DNA of 43,570 bases, taken from contig CALKXH010000010.1 in the NCBI GenBank assembly GCA_938005675.1, forward strand, positions 1 to 43,570, written 5' to 3'. This DNA comes from an uncultured Anaerolineae bacterium. GTDB taxonomy: Bacteria > Chloroflexota > Anaerolineae > Aggregatilineales > UBA2796. Position numbers and translations under genes: made by a program. Positions 31,436 through 40,971 of the stretch are shown one piece after another. A model generated the notes under the pieces. That model did not search any database. It was given only the letters and a program-made list of their open reading frames with translations, and was not told the DNA's origin. Position 1 is the first letter of the stretch, and each line of letters begins with the position of its first letter.

Positions 31436-32716
31436 TCACACAAGGAAGGGAATCAGGACGCGATACAGGGCGTAGAGCGCGAAGACGAGCATGGCGAGGC
31501 TCAGGGCGGCGCTCAGCGCCGTCAGGCTGAGCAGGCGGCGCGCCAGAGTCAGGCGCGCGCGCAGGAATAAGGCAAAGCCCGCCGCTCCGCTCACGTAGAA
31601 GAGCGCTATCGGGATCAGGGCGGGGTACAGATAGCGCCCCTGAAACTGCACGAACTTCAAGTTGTAGTAGAAGAAAGCGCCCGCCACGCCCAAAAGCGCC
31701 ACGCCCAGCACGATCAAGCCGTCGCGCTGCGGCGGACTGAGCTTGCCCCATCGGCTGAAGAGCGCGTACAGCGCGCCCACCACCGCCAGCCCCGTCAGGA
31801 CGTGCAAGACGTGATAGGTGAACGGGTGCATCGGCACTGCCATCTCGCCGAACTGCCCCCAGAAGCTCTGGAAGGTCGTGCCGAGCAAGTCTTCCAGCCA
31901 GCCCGTCACGCCGCGCTCGGCGATCCACTCCTCAGCCGTCGGCTGCCCGGAGAGCGCCAACGCCAAGGCGTCGTGGCGCTGCTGAGCCAGAAAGTCCGGG
32001 AAGCCGTAGACCATCACGTTGCGCAGCCAAAAGGGCGCCCCGATCAGCGCCGCCGATACGCCAATCGTCAAGCCGCCGCTCAGCGCGGCGCGCCAAGGGC
32101 GCTCGGCGCGGCGCGCCCGCAAGAGCAACGCCGCGCCCACCGCCGCCGCCAACGGATAGAGCGTCAATTTGGTCACTAGGCAGATGCCCAGCACGCCTCC
32201 GATCCAGATCGGGGCGAGGCGGCTGTTGGGGCGCAGCCACCACAAGCACAACGCCAAGAGCGCCGCCGCCAAACTCTCCGCCAGAGCGTCGTTGTTCACC
32301 CCGACCACCATGCCCAGTCGCTGCGGCAAGAACGCCACGAAGCCCGTCACGCCGATGGCGACCCAAAGCTGGTCGGGAAAGAGGGCGCGCATGGCGCTCC
32401 ACGCCCCGAAGAGCGCCCCGACCCCGATCAGCAGCGTGGCGGCGCGCAACGCGTCGAGGTCGCCGTCCGTGGCGCGGTAGATCGGGGCGAGCAGCAGGTA
32501 ATAGAGCGGCGGCTGATGATCCTCGTAGTCCGTCCAGGTCGGGCGCACCTCTAGGACGGGGCAGCAGCCCTCTTGGGCGATCTGCTCGATGGTGCGCACG
32601 TGCTCGCGCTCGTCGGGCGTGCGCCCGTGCGGAGTCGCCCGCCAATACAAGCCGCCCAAGACGAGGTAGCCTGCGACGATCAGCCACAGCGGCAGGATGG
32701 CGCGGCGCGGCATCAC
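31436..32716 (-). CDS. GT-C-type membrane glycosyltransferase
   Basis: 426 residues with about ten to eleven membrane helices. The first loop has P-D-E-R-E-H-V and a Q-P-P-L-Y-Y-L-L motif, and N-D-A-L-A-E-S appears later; this matches ArnT/PMT-like or DUF2142-like polyprenyl-sugar transferases. It would attach a sugar from a lipid carrier to an envelope acceptor. Its ATG overlaps the stop of the giant histidine kinase by 4 nt, so translation is coupled. Acceptor unknown. Confidence 0.75.
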   Translation of the reverse strand: MMPRRAILPLWLIVAGYLVLGGLYWRATPHGRTPDEREHVRTIEQIAQEGCCPVLEVRPTWTDYEDHQPPLYYLLLAPIYRATDGDLDALRAATLLIGVGALFGAWSAMRALFPDQLWVAIGVTGFVAFLPQRLGMVVGVNNDALAESLAAALLALCLWWLRPNSRLAPIWIGGVLGICLVTKLTLYPLAAAVGAALLLRARRAERPWRAALSGGLTIGVSAALIGAPFWLRNVMVYGFPDFLAQQRHDALALALSGQPTAEEWIAERGVTGWLEDLLGTTFQSFWGQFGEMAVPMHPFTYHVLHVLTGLAVVGALYALFSRWGKLSPPQRDGLIVLGVALLGVAGAFFYYNLKFVQFQGRYLYPALIPIALFYVSGAAGFALFLRARLTLARRLLSLTALSAALSLAMLVFALYALYRVLIPFLV

Positions 32717-35700
32717 TGGGTCAGCTTCTCGCTCTGCTGAGCGAGCGGGATGGTGAAGTGGAAGGTCGTGCCGACGCCCAGCTCGCTCTCCACCCAGATT
32801 CGGCCGCCGTGCGCCTCGATCAAGCCGCGCGTCAGGGACATGCCCAAGCCCGTGCCGGGCTGCTCCTTGGCGGCGGGATTATCGCTGCGCCAATAGGGCT
32901 TGAACAGGTTGCGCAGGTCTTCGGCGCTCATGCCGATGCCCGTATCGCTGACCGCGCAATGCACCACCTCCGCGGCGCCATTCTCATCCCAGAGGTTGCG
33001 CGTGCGCTCGGCGAAGATGGTGACCGTGCCGCCGGGCTTGGTGTACTTGTTGGCGTTGCTGATGAAGTTGGTCATGATTTGGGTCAGGCGGCGCTCGTCG
33101 CCCCAGACGGGCGGCAAATCCTCAGGCACTTGCAGGATGACCTGCTGGTTTTTCTCGTCGAAGGCGCGCTGCATCGGGCGGACGGTATCCAGCACCACGT
33201 TGAAGAAGTTGACGGCTTGCATGTTCAGGCGCAGATTGCCCGTCTCCTGAGCGGTCATGTCGGTGAAGTCCTCGACCAGCTGCTGCAGGCGCACGGCGTT
33301 GCGCTGGATGATGTTGATGTAGTTCTGCTGCTGCTCGTTGAGGGCGCCCACCACTCTGGCACTGAGCAGGTCGGCGTAGCCCTTGATGGAGGAGAGCGGA
33401 TTCTTGAACTCGTGCGCCACCTTGCCGATGAAGCTGATGCGCTGCGTGTTGGCGCGCTGCAGCTGGGCGAAGAGCTGGGCGTTGGTGATGGCGGTGTTGG
33501 CGTGTTCGGCGATGCCCTCGATGTGTTCAGCCGTGATCTGCTGGAAGACGCCCGGCTGAGTCGTCTCCAGCAGCAGGATGCCCGTCACCCGCTCGCCGGT
33601 GATCATCGGCACGGCGATCTGATTGACGGCGTCGGGCAGGATGGTCAAGCCATCCAGCGGGAGGCGGCTGTTGGGCGTGAGCAGCGGTCGGCTGGCGCGA
33701 TAGGCGTGACCGAGCACGCCGTGATCGATGGGGAAGCTATCGCCGACCTTGACGAGGCGTTCAGGGTAGCCGGCGCAACCGACCACCTCGAAGTGCAGCC
33801 GATCCTCGCTCACCAGCGCCAAGAGCGCCGCGTCGGCGCCGCTCTCGCGGATGGCGTTATCGACGGTCAGATCGACCACGCGCTGGAAGTCGAGGGTGCG
33901 GTTCAGCTCTTGGTCGATGCGCTGCATGTTGAAGAGCTGGCGGACGCGCTCGGCGAGGGCTTCGTCGGTGCGGCGGAACAGGTTAGCGTTCTCGATGGCG
34001 ACGGCGGCTTGTCCGGCGAAGGTCATCAGCAGATTGGCGTTGTTATCGTCAAAGCCCGTGCCGTCGCGCTTGTTCATCACCTCCAGCACGCCGATGACGC
34101 GGTTGCGCGAGGAGAGCGGCACGGCTAGGATGCTATTGGTGCTGAAAGCGGACGACTCGCCCAGCTCGCCGCGCCAACGCGAGTCGTGCTGGGGGTCGTT
34201 GACGATCATGTACTGCCCCGTGGCGGCGACCGTGCCGGCGATGCCGCTGCCAATCGGCACGCGCGCGCCGATCAGCGCCTCGCCCTCGCCGCCGACCGCC
34301 ACCTGAAAGACCAGATCGCGCGCATCTTCATCGACCAAAAGCAAGCTGCCCGCCTCGCAATCCAAGATGGCGACGGCGGATTCGACGATGTTCTGCAGCA
34401 GCGCCTCGATATCCTCGAAGAGGGTCGCCAACTGAGAGCTGGTGGCATTGAGCATCTGCATCTGGCGCGCCAGCTGATTGCTCTCCTCCAGCAGGCGCAG
34501 CTTGTAGAGCGCTGTGGCGGCGAGGTCGGCGATGTTCCAGAAGAGCTTGGTCTGCTCTTCGGTGTAGGTGACGTTGGGATCGGTGCTGCCGAGCGCCAAA
34601 GCGCCGATGCAGCGCCCCTCGGCGGCGTTGAGCGGCACGCCCAGCCAAGCGCGCAGGCGCGGATTCTCCGCCGTCAAGCCGCGGCGCTGCATCTCGCGGG
34701 CGTAGTTCTCGGTGCGGAAGGGCTGGCGGCTTCTGACGATCTCGCTGAAGATATCCCTATCGGCTTGCCAGCGGTAGCCTTCGCGCTCAGGCAGGCGCTC
34801 GTCGTCCTCCTGAAAGAACGCGTAGCTCAGCTCATTGGTGCGGTCGTCGTACAGCACGATGTAGAAGTTGGGCGCCTCGATCACCTTGCTGATCTGCGCG
34901 TAGATGAACTCCAGCAGGGTATCGAAGTCCATGGCGATGTTCAAGCCGGCGCTGACCTGCACCAGAACCTTGAGTTCGCGCTCGCTCTGCTGCGCCTCCA
35001 TGACGATCTGGGCGCGTTCGAGCGCCGCCGCCGCTTGCGTGGCGATGCCCTCGAGGAAGCGCAGGTCTTCATGCGTGTAAAAGCCGCCCTCCCGCCGCGC
35101 GCCGAGCGCGATGAAGCCGTTGAGTCGCTGAGCGCTCTGCATTCGGACGATCAGCGGCGTGTTCAGGACAGCCAAACGCGGGCGGTCGGTCTGCAGCTCG
35201 GCGGAGGAGAAGGCGGGGTCGCTCAGGTTGAGGATCGGCTCCTCCGCGCTGCTGAGCAGGCGCACCAAGCCGCCCTCCGCCTTGAAGCGGATATCGGTCT
35301 GGGCGTGGCGAGCGCCCCGTTCGAGGATCGGCTCGTAGTCGCCCGTGAGGATGTTGCGCACGTAAATGAAGGCGTACAGCGGGTTGAGGGTCTCTTTAAT
35401 CTCCTGATCGAGCTGCTGGGCGATCGCGCGCGTCTCGATGGCGGTGGCGAGCTTGCGAGTGAGCTGCTCCAAGCGTTGCCCGTAATACAGACGCTGGCGG
35501 AAGAACGCCCGCTCCACGAAGCGCTCCATGCGCAGGCGCAGCGGCGCGAAGAGCAAGGCGATCACCAGCAGCGTCGCGCCGATCAGCACGGGGCTATCAG
35601 GGCGGAGCAAGCCCGCCGTCAGCAAGTAAGCGGCGAAGGTCACCAGCAGATAGCCGAGCGTCAGCAAGCCGCCCAGCAAGCCCAGCACCAGCGTGTCGTT

Positions 35701-36867
35701 GACGAGCCGATCCGTGCGCAGCGTGTTGCCATCGCCGCGCAACAGGATGGCGTACGCCATGCCGAAAGGCACAAAGAGCGCCGGCAGCTGCAAATAGATC
35801 GTCGAGAAGCTGATGCCGCGCCAACCGAACGCGTTTTCGAGCTGATTGGTGATCCACCACAGCGCAATGGGCAGCAGCGGCACGATCACGCTGACCAGCG
35901 CCACGGAGGCGCGCTCGCGAGCGAGCGGCGAGATGGCGCGCATCCGCCGCACGATCATGCTGAAGACGAAGAAGGCGCCGCTCGCGATCACGAACAGGAG
36001 CGACAAGTTGATCGAGAGGCTGTAGGTCTCGGCTTGGCGGCTCAGCAGCAGCGAGGCGAGCGCGATCAGCGCCGCGGTTGCCGCGCCCAGCCGCTCCCAA
36101 GGGCGGCGGCGCACCGCCAAGAGCGGATAGGGGAACAGCAGCGCGAACTGCAGCACCATGAAGCCCAACAGCACCAGACCCAAACTCAGCAGCGTCTCAA
36201 AGCGGTAGGTGGCAGTGACCTCGAAGCGCGCCACCGCCACCAGCGCGCCGACGCTGTTCAGCACGATCAGGGCGCGTATGGCTTGCACCCGCCCGTGCTT
36301 CAGCCACAGCCACGCCCCAAAGACCAGCAGCACGACCGCCACCGCAAAGCCGATGCCCCAATAGCCCAACCAATCGGCGAGGGGCAGCCGCTCCAAGCGG
36401 AGGCTGAAGGTGCACTCAGCGATGCCCGCCTCAGCGCTGAGCGGCGCGCATTCGGGCGGCAGCGTCGCAGCGTCGGAGTAGGCGCGCCGCACGGTCAGCG
36501 CGACCGTCTGCCCGAAGCTTCGCTCCGTCAGGGCGGCGTTCAGAGCCCGCCCATCGCGGACGGGCTGCCCGTCCAGCGCCCAGAGTCTATCGCCGCCGCG
36601 CACGCCCGCCGCCCGCGCCGCCCACGCGCCGTCCCCTAGCGGGCGCGCCCCGATGAACTCGCCCGTCGAGTAGAGGAAAGCGCCCAGGAAGGGCTGGTTA
36701 TACCAGCTGACCGACAAAATCAAGCTCAGGACGGTCACGCTGAGCGCCGCCAGCCAAGCCAAGCTCGCCCAGAGTGGGCTGGCGAGCAGAAAACCTTTCA
36801 CACTCGCAGCCGATGCGGCGCGTCTGGGCGCCTCAGAAATGCCAACAGCAGGCAGACGAACCCTCAT
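32713..36867 (-). CDS. Giant PDZ / multi-TM / 4-GAF hybrid-free histidine kinase
   Basis: 1384 residues from the ATG at 36867 with GGTGGAG 9 nt upstream; an in-frame ATG 7 codons earlier lacks a ribosome site. Order: membrane helix (33-53), PDZ-like domain (about 70-130, G-V-R-G-G-D-R-L-W-A-L-D-G), about nine further helices (167-442), four GAF domains (about 475-620, 640-790, 812-962, 985-1130), HisKA with His1152 in V-A-H-E-F-K-N-P-L, and HATPase (N-box around 1271, D-T-G-I-G-M 1308-1313, G-T-G-L-G-M 1338-1343). All kinase motifs are intact; no receiver is fused and no response regulator is adjacent. The PDZ lies outside or on the far membrane face. It is coupled to the GT-C gene by 4-nt overlap. 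A TATAAT is 49 nt upstream of its start. Confidence 0.9.
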   Translation of the reverse strand: MRVRLPAVGISEAPRRAASAASVKGFLLASPLWASLAWLAALSVTVLSLILSVSWYNQPFLGAFLYSTGEFIGARPLGDGAWAARAAGVRGGDRLWALDGQPVRDGRALNAALTERSFGQTVALTVRRAYSDAATLPPECAPLSAEAGIAECTFSLRLERLPLADWLGYWGIGFAVAVVLLVFGAWLWLKHGRVQAIRALIVLNSVGALVAVARFEVTATYRFETLLSLGLVLLGFMVLQFALLFPYPLLAVRRRPWERLGAATAALIALASLLLSRQAETYSLSINLSLLFVIASGAFFVFSMIVRRMRAISPLARERASVALVSVIVPLLPIALWWITNQLENAFGWRGISFSTIYLQLPALFVPFGMAYAILLRGDGNTLRTDRLVNDTLVLGLLGGLLTLGYLLVTFAAYLLTAGLLRPDSPVLIGATLLVIALLFAPLRLRMERFVERAFFRQRLYYGQRLEQLTRKLATAIETRAIAQQLDQEIKETLNPLYAFIYVRNILTGDYEPILERGARHAQTDIRFKAEGGLVRLLSSAEEPILNLSDPAFSSAELQTDRPRLAVLNTPLIVRMQSAQRLNGFIALGARREGGFYTHEDLRFLEGIATQAAAALERAQIVMEAQQSERELKVLVQVSAGLNIAMDFDTLLEFIYAQISKVIEAPNFYIVLYDDRTNELSYAFFQEDDERLPEREGYRWQADRDIFSEIVRSRQPFRTENYAREMQRRGLTAENPRLRAWLGVPLNAAEGRCIGALALGSTDPNVTYTEEQTKLFWNIADLAATALYKLRLLEESNQLARQMQMLNATSSQLATLFEDIEALLQNIVESAVAILDCEAGSLLLVDEDARDLVFQVAVGGEGEALIGARVPIGSGIAGTVAATGQYMIVNDPQHDSRWRGELGESSAFSTNSILAVPLSSRNRVIGVLEVMNKRDGTGFDDNNANLLMTFAGQAAVAIENANLFRRTDEALAERVRQLFNMQRIDQELNRTLDFQRVVDLTVDNAIRESGADAALLALVSEDRLHFEVVGCAGYPERLVKVGDSFPIDHGVLGHAYRASRPLLTPNSRLPLDGLTILPDAVNQIAVPMITGERVTGILLLETTQPGVFQQITAEHIEGIAEHANTAITNAQLFAQLQRANTQRISFIGKVAHEFKNPLSSIKGYADLLSARVVGALNEQQQNYINIIQRNAVRLQQLVEDFTDMTAQETGNLRLNMQAVNFFNVVLDTVRPMQRAFDEKNQQVILQVPEDLPPVWGDERRLTQIMTNFISNANKYTKPGGTVTIFAERTRNLWDENGAAEVVHCAVSDTGIGMSAEDLRNLFKPYWRSDNPAAKEQPGTGLGMSLTRGLIEAHGGRIWVESELGVGTTFHFTIPLAQQSEKLTQ

Positions 36868-36968
36868 GCTCTTCAGCTCCACCGCCAATCACGCAGTCGG
36901 GCGCAATTATAGCGCAAGCTTGCCCTCTAGCATACTCATTTTAGAGCCGCCCCGCCACTTCAGAGTGC

Positions 36969-36997
36969 TTGCCAGCCGCTTGAGGCGGTGGTAGAAT
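36969..36997 (+). promoter_or_regulatory. Promoter of the GNAT-like gene
   Basis: TTGCCA (36969-36974), 17-nt spacer, TAGAAT (36992-36997), 57 nt before the ATG. Confidence 0.5.
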
Positions 36998-37053
36998 GTG
37001 CCTTATAGCACAAGAACAGTCCGTTCCCGTGCAGTAGGACTAGTGAGCCAGCC

Positions 37054-38076
37054 ATGCCATACGAGGTACGTCCCTTTTTGCCGCTTGACTTGCCGCTTGT
37101 GCATCGGCTTGCGCCGTTGAGCATCAGCTTGGATTCGCTCACCGCGCTCACGCAGGGCAACCATCTGGTCGAGAACGCCGTCTGGTCGAGCTTGCCCCTG
37201 ACCGATTTCGGCACGCCGACTTACGTGCTGCGGCTGGGCGAGGGCGGCTACGTGGCGCAATTCCGCCATAAAGTCGGCGATGAACACGCTCACATCGTCT
37301 TCATTGCCCCCGCGCGGACTGCCCACGAGGACGCTCAGCCGTGGCTGCGCCTGATCGAGGCGCTGGTCGCCGCCGCCGGCAAACGCGGCGCGATCACCCT
37401 CAACGCCGAGGTGGCTGAGGACGACCCGACCTTTGAACTCCTACGGCAGGCGGGCTTCGCCGTCTACGCCCGCCAGAGCATCTGGCGGCGTGAGCCACAG
37501 CCGCTGCGCGCCCGCGCCCTCTCGCTGTGGCGCCCCGTCAGCGAGCAGGACGCCCTCGCCCTGCACAGCCTCTACCTTGAGAACGTCCCGCGCCTGCTGC
37601 GCCAAGCTTACGCCCCGCCCGAGCCGCGCAGCGCCCTCGTCTACTCGCGCGGCGGACGCCTAGCCGCCTACCTCGCCGCCCACGAGGGCAAATGCGGCAT
37701 CTACCTCGATCTGATCCTGAGTCCGGACGCCTGCCAGCCCCGCGCCGCCGACCTGCTCGCCGACGCCCTCGCCCGCTTGCCGCGCGCCGAGCGCCTGCCC
37801 GTCTACGTGCATCTCTACCGCCATCAGGACTGGCTCAGCAGCGCCCTGGAGCGCCTGAACTTCGCTCCGCTGGGCAGCCAAGCCCTGATGGTGCGCCATA
37901 CTGCCCGCCCGCTGGAGCAGCGCGCCTCCATTGCGCACAGCGTCGAGCACGTCGTGCTGGCGCTGCCCCGCCGCCACGAGATGTGCTATCGCCCGCCCAT
38001 CGAGCCTGCCCTTGACTATCAAAAGGCACTTGACCCTGAATGGAACGTCACATCACAGACGATCTTGAGAAGCTGA
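37054..38076 (+). CDS. Tandem GNAT-like acetyltransferase-fold protein
   Basis: 340 residues with two halves that each look GNAT-like: an opening R-P-F-L-P-L-D-L-P-L-V, then L-L-R-Q-A-G-F-A-V-Y-A (about residue 130), and a second W-R-P-V-S-E-Q-D-A-L-A-L-H, ending L-E-R-L-N-F-A-P-L-G (about 270-280). The acetyl-CoA Q/R-x-x-G-x-G/A loop is not clear in either half, so activity is uncertain. No strong Shine-Dalgarno. Its last 37 nt overlap the start of the SpoIIIAA-like gene, indicating a co-transcribed pair. The assignment is by pattern only. Confidence 0.45.
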   Translation: MPYEVRPFLPLDLPLVHRLAPLSISLDSLTALTQGNHLVENAVWSSLPLTDFGTPTYVLRLGEGGYVAQFRHKVGDEHAHIVFIAPARTAHEDAQPWLRLIEALVAAAGKRGAITLNAEVAEDDPTFELLRQAGFAVYARQSIWRREPQPLRARALSLWRPVSEQDALALHSLYLENVPRLLRQAYAPPEPRSALVYSRGGRLAAYLAAHEGKCGIYLDLILSPDACQPRAADLLADALARLPRAERLPVYVHLYRHQDWLSSALERLNFAPLGSQALMVRHTARPLEQRASIAHSVEHVVLALPRRHEMCYRPPIEPALDYQKALDPEWNVTSQTILRS

Positions 38077-39437
38077 AAGCCGCTCTGCCCGATGCGCTCG
38101 TGGACGCTCTAGAGCAGATCGGGCGCATCGATGAGCTGGTTGAAGTCATCCTCGACCTAGGGCGCGTGCCGACCGCCCGCTACACCGACGGCGAGCGCGT
38201 CCTCGATCAGCGCGAAGTCACTCACGAGACCCTCGCTTACGTGGTCGGGCGCATCGGCAGCTTCGATGCCGATAACCGCGCCGGCATCGAGCGGACGCTG
38301 CATCGCATCTCCGCCATCCGCAACCGCCGCGGCGATATCGTCGGGCTGACTTGCCGCATCGGGCGGGCTGTCTACGGCACCATCGATATCATCCAAGACA
38401 TCATCGAGTCCGGGCAGAGCGTGCTGATTCTGGGCGCGCCGGGCGTCGGCAAGACCACCATGCTGCGCGAGGCGGCGCGCGTGCTGGCAGAGCACAAGCG
38501 CGTCATCATCGTCGATACCAGCAACGAGATCGGCGGCGATGGCGACGTGCCGCATCCAGCCGTGGGCAGAGCCCGTCGAATGCAAGTGCCGCAGCCCGTC
38601 CTGCAGCACGAGGTGATGATCGAAGCCGTCGAGAATCACAACCCCGAGGTCATCATCATCGATGAGATCGGGCGCGAGCTGGAGGCGATGGCGGCGCGCA
38701 CCATCGCCGAGCGCGGCGTGCAGCTGATCGGCACGGCGCACGGGCAGACCCTCGATAATTTGCTGAATAACCCGACGCTGAGCGACCTGATCGGCGGCAT
38801 CAAGTCGGTGACGCTCTCGGATGAAGAGGCGCGACGGCGCGGCACCCAGAAGACCGTCCTCGAGCGCGCCGCCCCGCCGACCTTCGACGTGCTGATCGAG
38901 CTGCAGACGCGCCATCGCCTCGTGGTGCATGAGGACGTCGCCGCGGCGGTGGATAATTACCTGCGCGGGCGACCCGTCTCAGTGGAGGTGCGCTCGCGGG
39001 ACGCCAACGGCGAGATCGTGATCGAGCTGCAGAGCTTGGGCGGCAACGCGCTCGAACGCAACGGTCGGCGGGCTGCCGCCGCCCCGCCGCCTGAGCGCCA
39101 CGAGCGGCGCGCCGCCCCCGAAGGCGAGGAGATGCAGCCGTTGCACGTCTATGCCTATGGCGTGGCGCGCAACCGCATGATCAGCTCGGCGCGGCGGATG
39201 CGCCTGCCGCTGATCATCGAGGACGATCTGGGCAACGCGCAGGTGATCGTCACCTTGAAGAACTACTACCGCCGCCGCCCTAAGCTGATCGTGGACGCCG
39301 AGCGGCGCGGCACGCCCATTTACGTGCTGCGCGCCAATACCGTCTCGCAGATGGAAGACCTGTTGGCGACGCTCTTCCACGGTTTCAGCGCCCTCGACGA
39401 ATCGTATAGGTCTGCGACGGATTCGGCCAGCGCCTGA
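38040..39437 (+). CDS. SpoIIIAA/Ycf45-like AAA ATPase
   Basis: 465 residues. Walker A G-A-P-G-V-G-K-T (132-139), Walker B I-I-I-D-E (D208, E209), and G-T-A-H-G-Q (about 238). This matches the SpoIIIAA-like / plastid Ycf45 group, soluble relatives of secretion ATPases. The C-terminal 100 residues may hold an R3H/KH-like nucleic-acid-binding part, as in some Ycf45 proteins. No spoIIIAB-AH genes follow, so a sporulation role is not suggested. Start overlaps the GNAT-like gene by 37 nt. Confidence 0.75.
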   Translation: MERHITDDLEKLKAALPDALVDALEQIGRIDELVEVILDLGRVPTARYTDGERVLDQREVTHETLAYVVGRIGSFDADNRAGIERTLHRISAIRNRRGDIVGLTCRIGRAVYGTIDIIQDIIESGQSVLILGAPGVGKTTMLREAARVLAEHKRVIIVDTSNEIGGDGDVPHPAVGRARRMQVPQPVLQHEVMIEAVENHNPEVIIIDEIGRELEAMAARTIAERGVQLIGTAHGQTLDNLLNNPTLSDLIGGIKSVTLSDEEARRRGTQKTVLERAAPPTFDVLIELQTRHRLVVHEDVAAAVDNYLRGRPVSVEVRSRDANGEIVIELQSLGGNALERNGRRAAAAPPPERHERRAAPEGEEMQPLHVYAYGVARNRMISSARRMRLPLIIEDDLGNAQVIVTLKNYYRRRPKLIVDAERRGTPIYVLRANTVSQMEDLLATLFHGFSALDESYRSATDSASA

Positions 39438-39461
39438 GCGCGCCGCGCTGCGAGCAGCACA

Positions 39462-39481
39462 ACGCGCCTTGCAAGGCGCGT
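39462..39481. repeat. 20-bp perfect palindrome between convergent genes
   Basis: ACGCGCCTTG followed by its reverse complement CAAGGCGCGT with no loop. No T-run. It may act as a bidirectional transcription brake or a protein-binding site. Confidence 0.4.
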
Positions 39482-39509
39482 CAAGGGCTCTCAAGCCGCT
39501 CGTTGCCAC

Positions 39510-39528
39510 AAAAAGCGGGCGCGCCGCT
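39510..39528 (-). terminator. Terminator of the MBOAT gene
   Basis: AGCGG (39524-39528) with CCGCT (39514-39518), 5-nt loop, TTTTT tail on the minus strand. The stem starts in the MBOAT stop codon region. Confidence 0.55.
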
Positions 39529-40967
39529 CAGCCGCCCAGCCCGAACAAGCGTCCTAAAACGCCCAGCGCCTGCCCCGTGTCGTCTAGGGCGAACCACAGC
39601 CAGCCCAGCGCCACGTAGTGAAAGGTCAGCCCGACGCCCGCTGCGTAAACGATGCGCCGCAGAGTCGGTCGTTCGGGCAGGCGGGCGTAAAAGGCGCGCG
39701 TGCGCTCGCTGTATTGCCGATGCAACCACAGCCCCACGCCGTGCCACAGCGCCCACAGCACAAAATTCAGGGCAACCCCATGCCACAAGCCGATGGTCAG
39801 CATGGTGCCAAGCTGGGCGATCAGCACCGCCAGCCAAATCGGCGGCTTGCGGCGGCGCGTCATCAGGGCGCGCGAGAGCGGCATGAAAACGTAAAACCGC
39901 GCCCAGTTGCTCAGCGTGATGTGCCAGCTCTGCCAGAAGGCGGTCAGGTTGCTTTTGAGGTAGGGCAGGGCGAAGTTCTCCGGCAAGTCGATCCCGTAGA
40001 GCTTGCCGATGCCGATGGCGATATCCGAGTAGCCGCTGAAATCGAGGTACAGCCGAAAAGCGTAGGCGTAGACCAGCAGCCACAAAGCGGCGGCGCCCTC
40101 GGCGCGGCTGGCGGAGAGCGGATCGAGCGCGATCAGCGCCAAGGCGTCCGCCACGACGAATTTCTTCAGGCAGCCGACGGCGATCCGCCCGAAGCCTTCC
40201 ATCGCGCGCGGGGCATCCAGCGGCGGCAAGGCGCGGTAGTCCTTCACGAAGCGCTCCGCCCGATCAATCGGTCCGGCCGTGTAGGCAGGGAAGAAGATCA
40301 GGTAGGTCAGGTACTCGCGCAGGGAGAGGGCGGGCAGCTTGCCGCTCTGTCGGTCGCGCAGGGTGTGGATCAGCCGAAAGGCGACGTAAGAGAAGCCCAA
40401 CCAGCCCACATCCAGCCCCCCGGCGACGCTCAAGGGGCGGTCGGCGTGGGCGCGCAGCCACGCCGCCAAGCCATCGGTCAGGGGCGCGCTCTTCAAGATC
40501 AGGAACAAGCCGATCAAAAACGCCAAAAAGACCGAGAGGGCGGCTTGGCGCGCCTCCCCGCTCGCCGCGAGGGGCTGAGCGGCGATCAAAACGGCGCCGA
40601 CCGCCACAAAAGCCAGCAGCGCATCGGCGAGGGGCGGCGTCGGCGCGGGAGTCAGGCGCGGCGCGAGGTTCAAATTGCCGATCAGGGCGACTCCCAGCGC
40701 CACGGCGCCGCTCAGGGCGAGCGCGGCGCGGTCGTCCGCCGTGAGGGGCTGCGCCTCAGGCGGGCGGGTCAGCCACCAGCCGATCAGGGCGAGGATCAGG
40801 CTGAAGGTGGGCAGGGCGTAGGTCATGGGCGGCAGCGGCAGGGCGGGCTGCAGCAAATACACGGCGAGGAGGCTGCCGAGCAGCAGCGCCCACGCCCGCC
40901 AAGCGGCGGGCAGCAGCCGAAAGAGCAGCGCGGCGGCGCTGAAGGTCAGGATGTGGCTGAGGGTCAC
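39528..40967 (-). CDS. MBOAT-family O-acyltransferase
   Basis: 479 residues from a GTG at 40967, four nt after the mini-gene's stop. About 11-12 membrane helices. Family motifs: F-R-L-Y-L-D-F-S-G-Y-S-D-I-A-I-G, F-W-Q-S-W-H-I-T-L-S-N-W and the catalytic His region G-L-W-H-G. Subgroup is AlgI/DltB-like: it would transfer an acyl group across the membrane onto an envelope polymer. No DltA/DltC or AlgJ/AlgX partners are adjacent, but a DltX-like mini-protein is. No clear Shine-Dalgarno; translational coupling is likely. Confidence 0.88.
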   Translation of the reverse strand: MTLSHILTFSAAALLFRLLPAAWRAWALLLGSLLAVYLLQPALPLPPMTYALPTFSLILALIGWWLTRPPEAQPLTADDRAALALSGAVALGVALIGNLNLAPRLTPAPTPPLADALLAFVAVGAVLIAAQPLAASGEARQAALSVFLAFLIGLFLILKSAPLTDGLAAWLRAHADRPLSVAGGLDVGWLGFSYVAFRLIHTLRDRQSGKLPALSLREYLTYLIFFPAYTAGPIDRAERFVKDYRALPPLDAPRAMEGFGRIAVGCLKKFVVADALALIALDPLSASRAEGAAALWLLVYAYAFRLYLDFSGYSDIAIGIGKLYGIDLPENFALPYLKSNLTAFWQSWHITLSNWARFYVFMPLSRALMTRRRKPPIWLAVLIAQLGTMLTIGLWHGVALNFVLWALWHGVGLWLHRQYSERTRAFYARLPERPTLRRIVYAAGVGLTFHYVALGWLWFALDDTGQALGVLGRLFGLGG

Positions 40968-40971
40968 GGCG

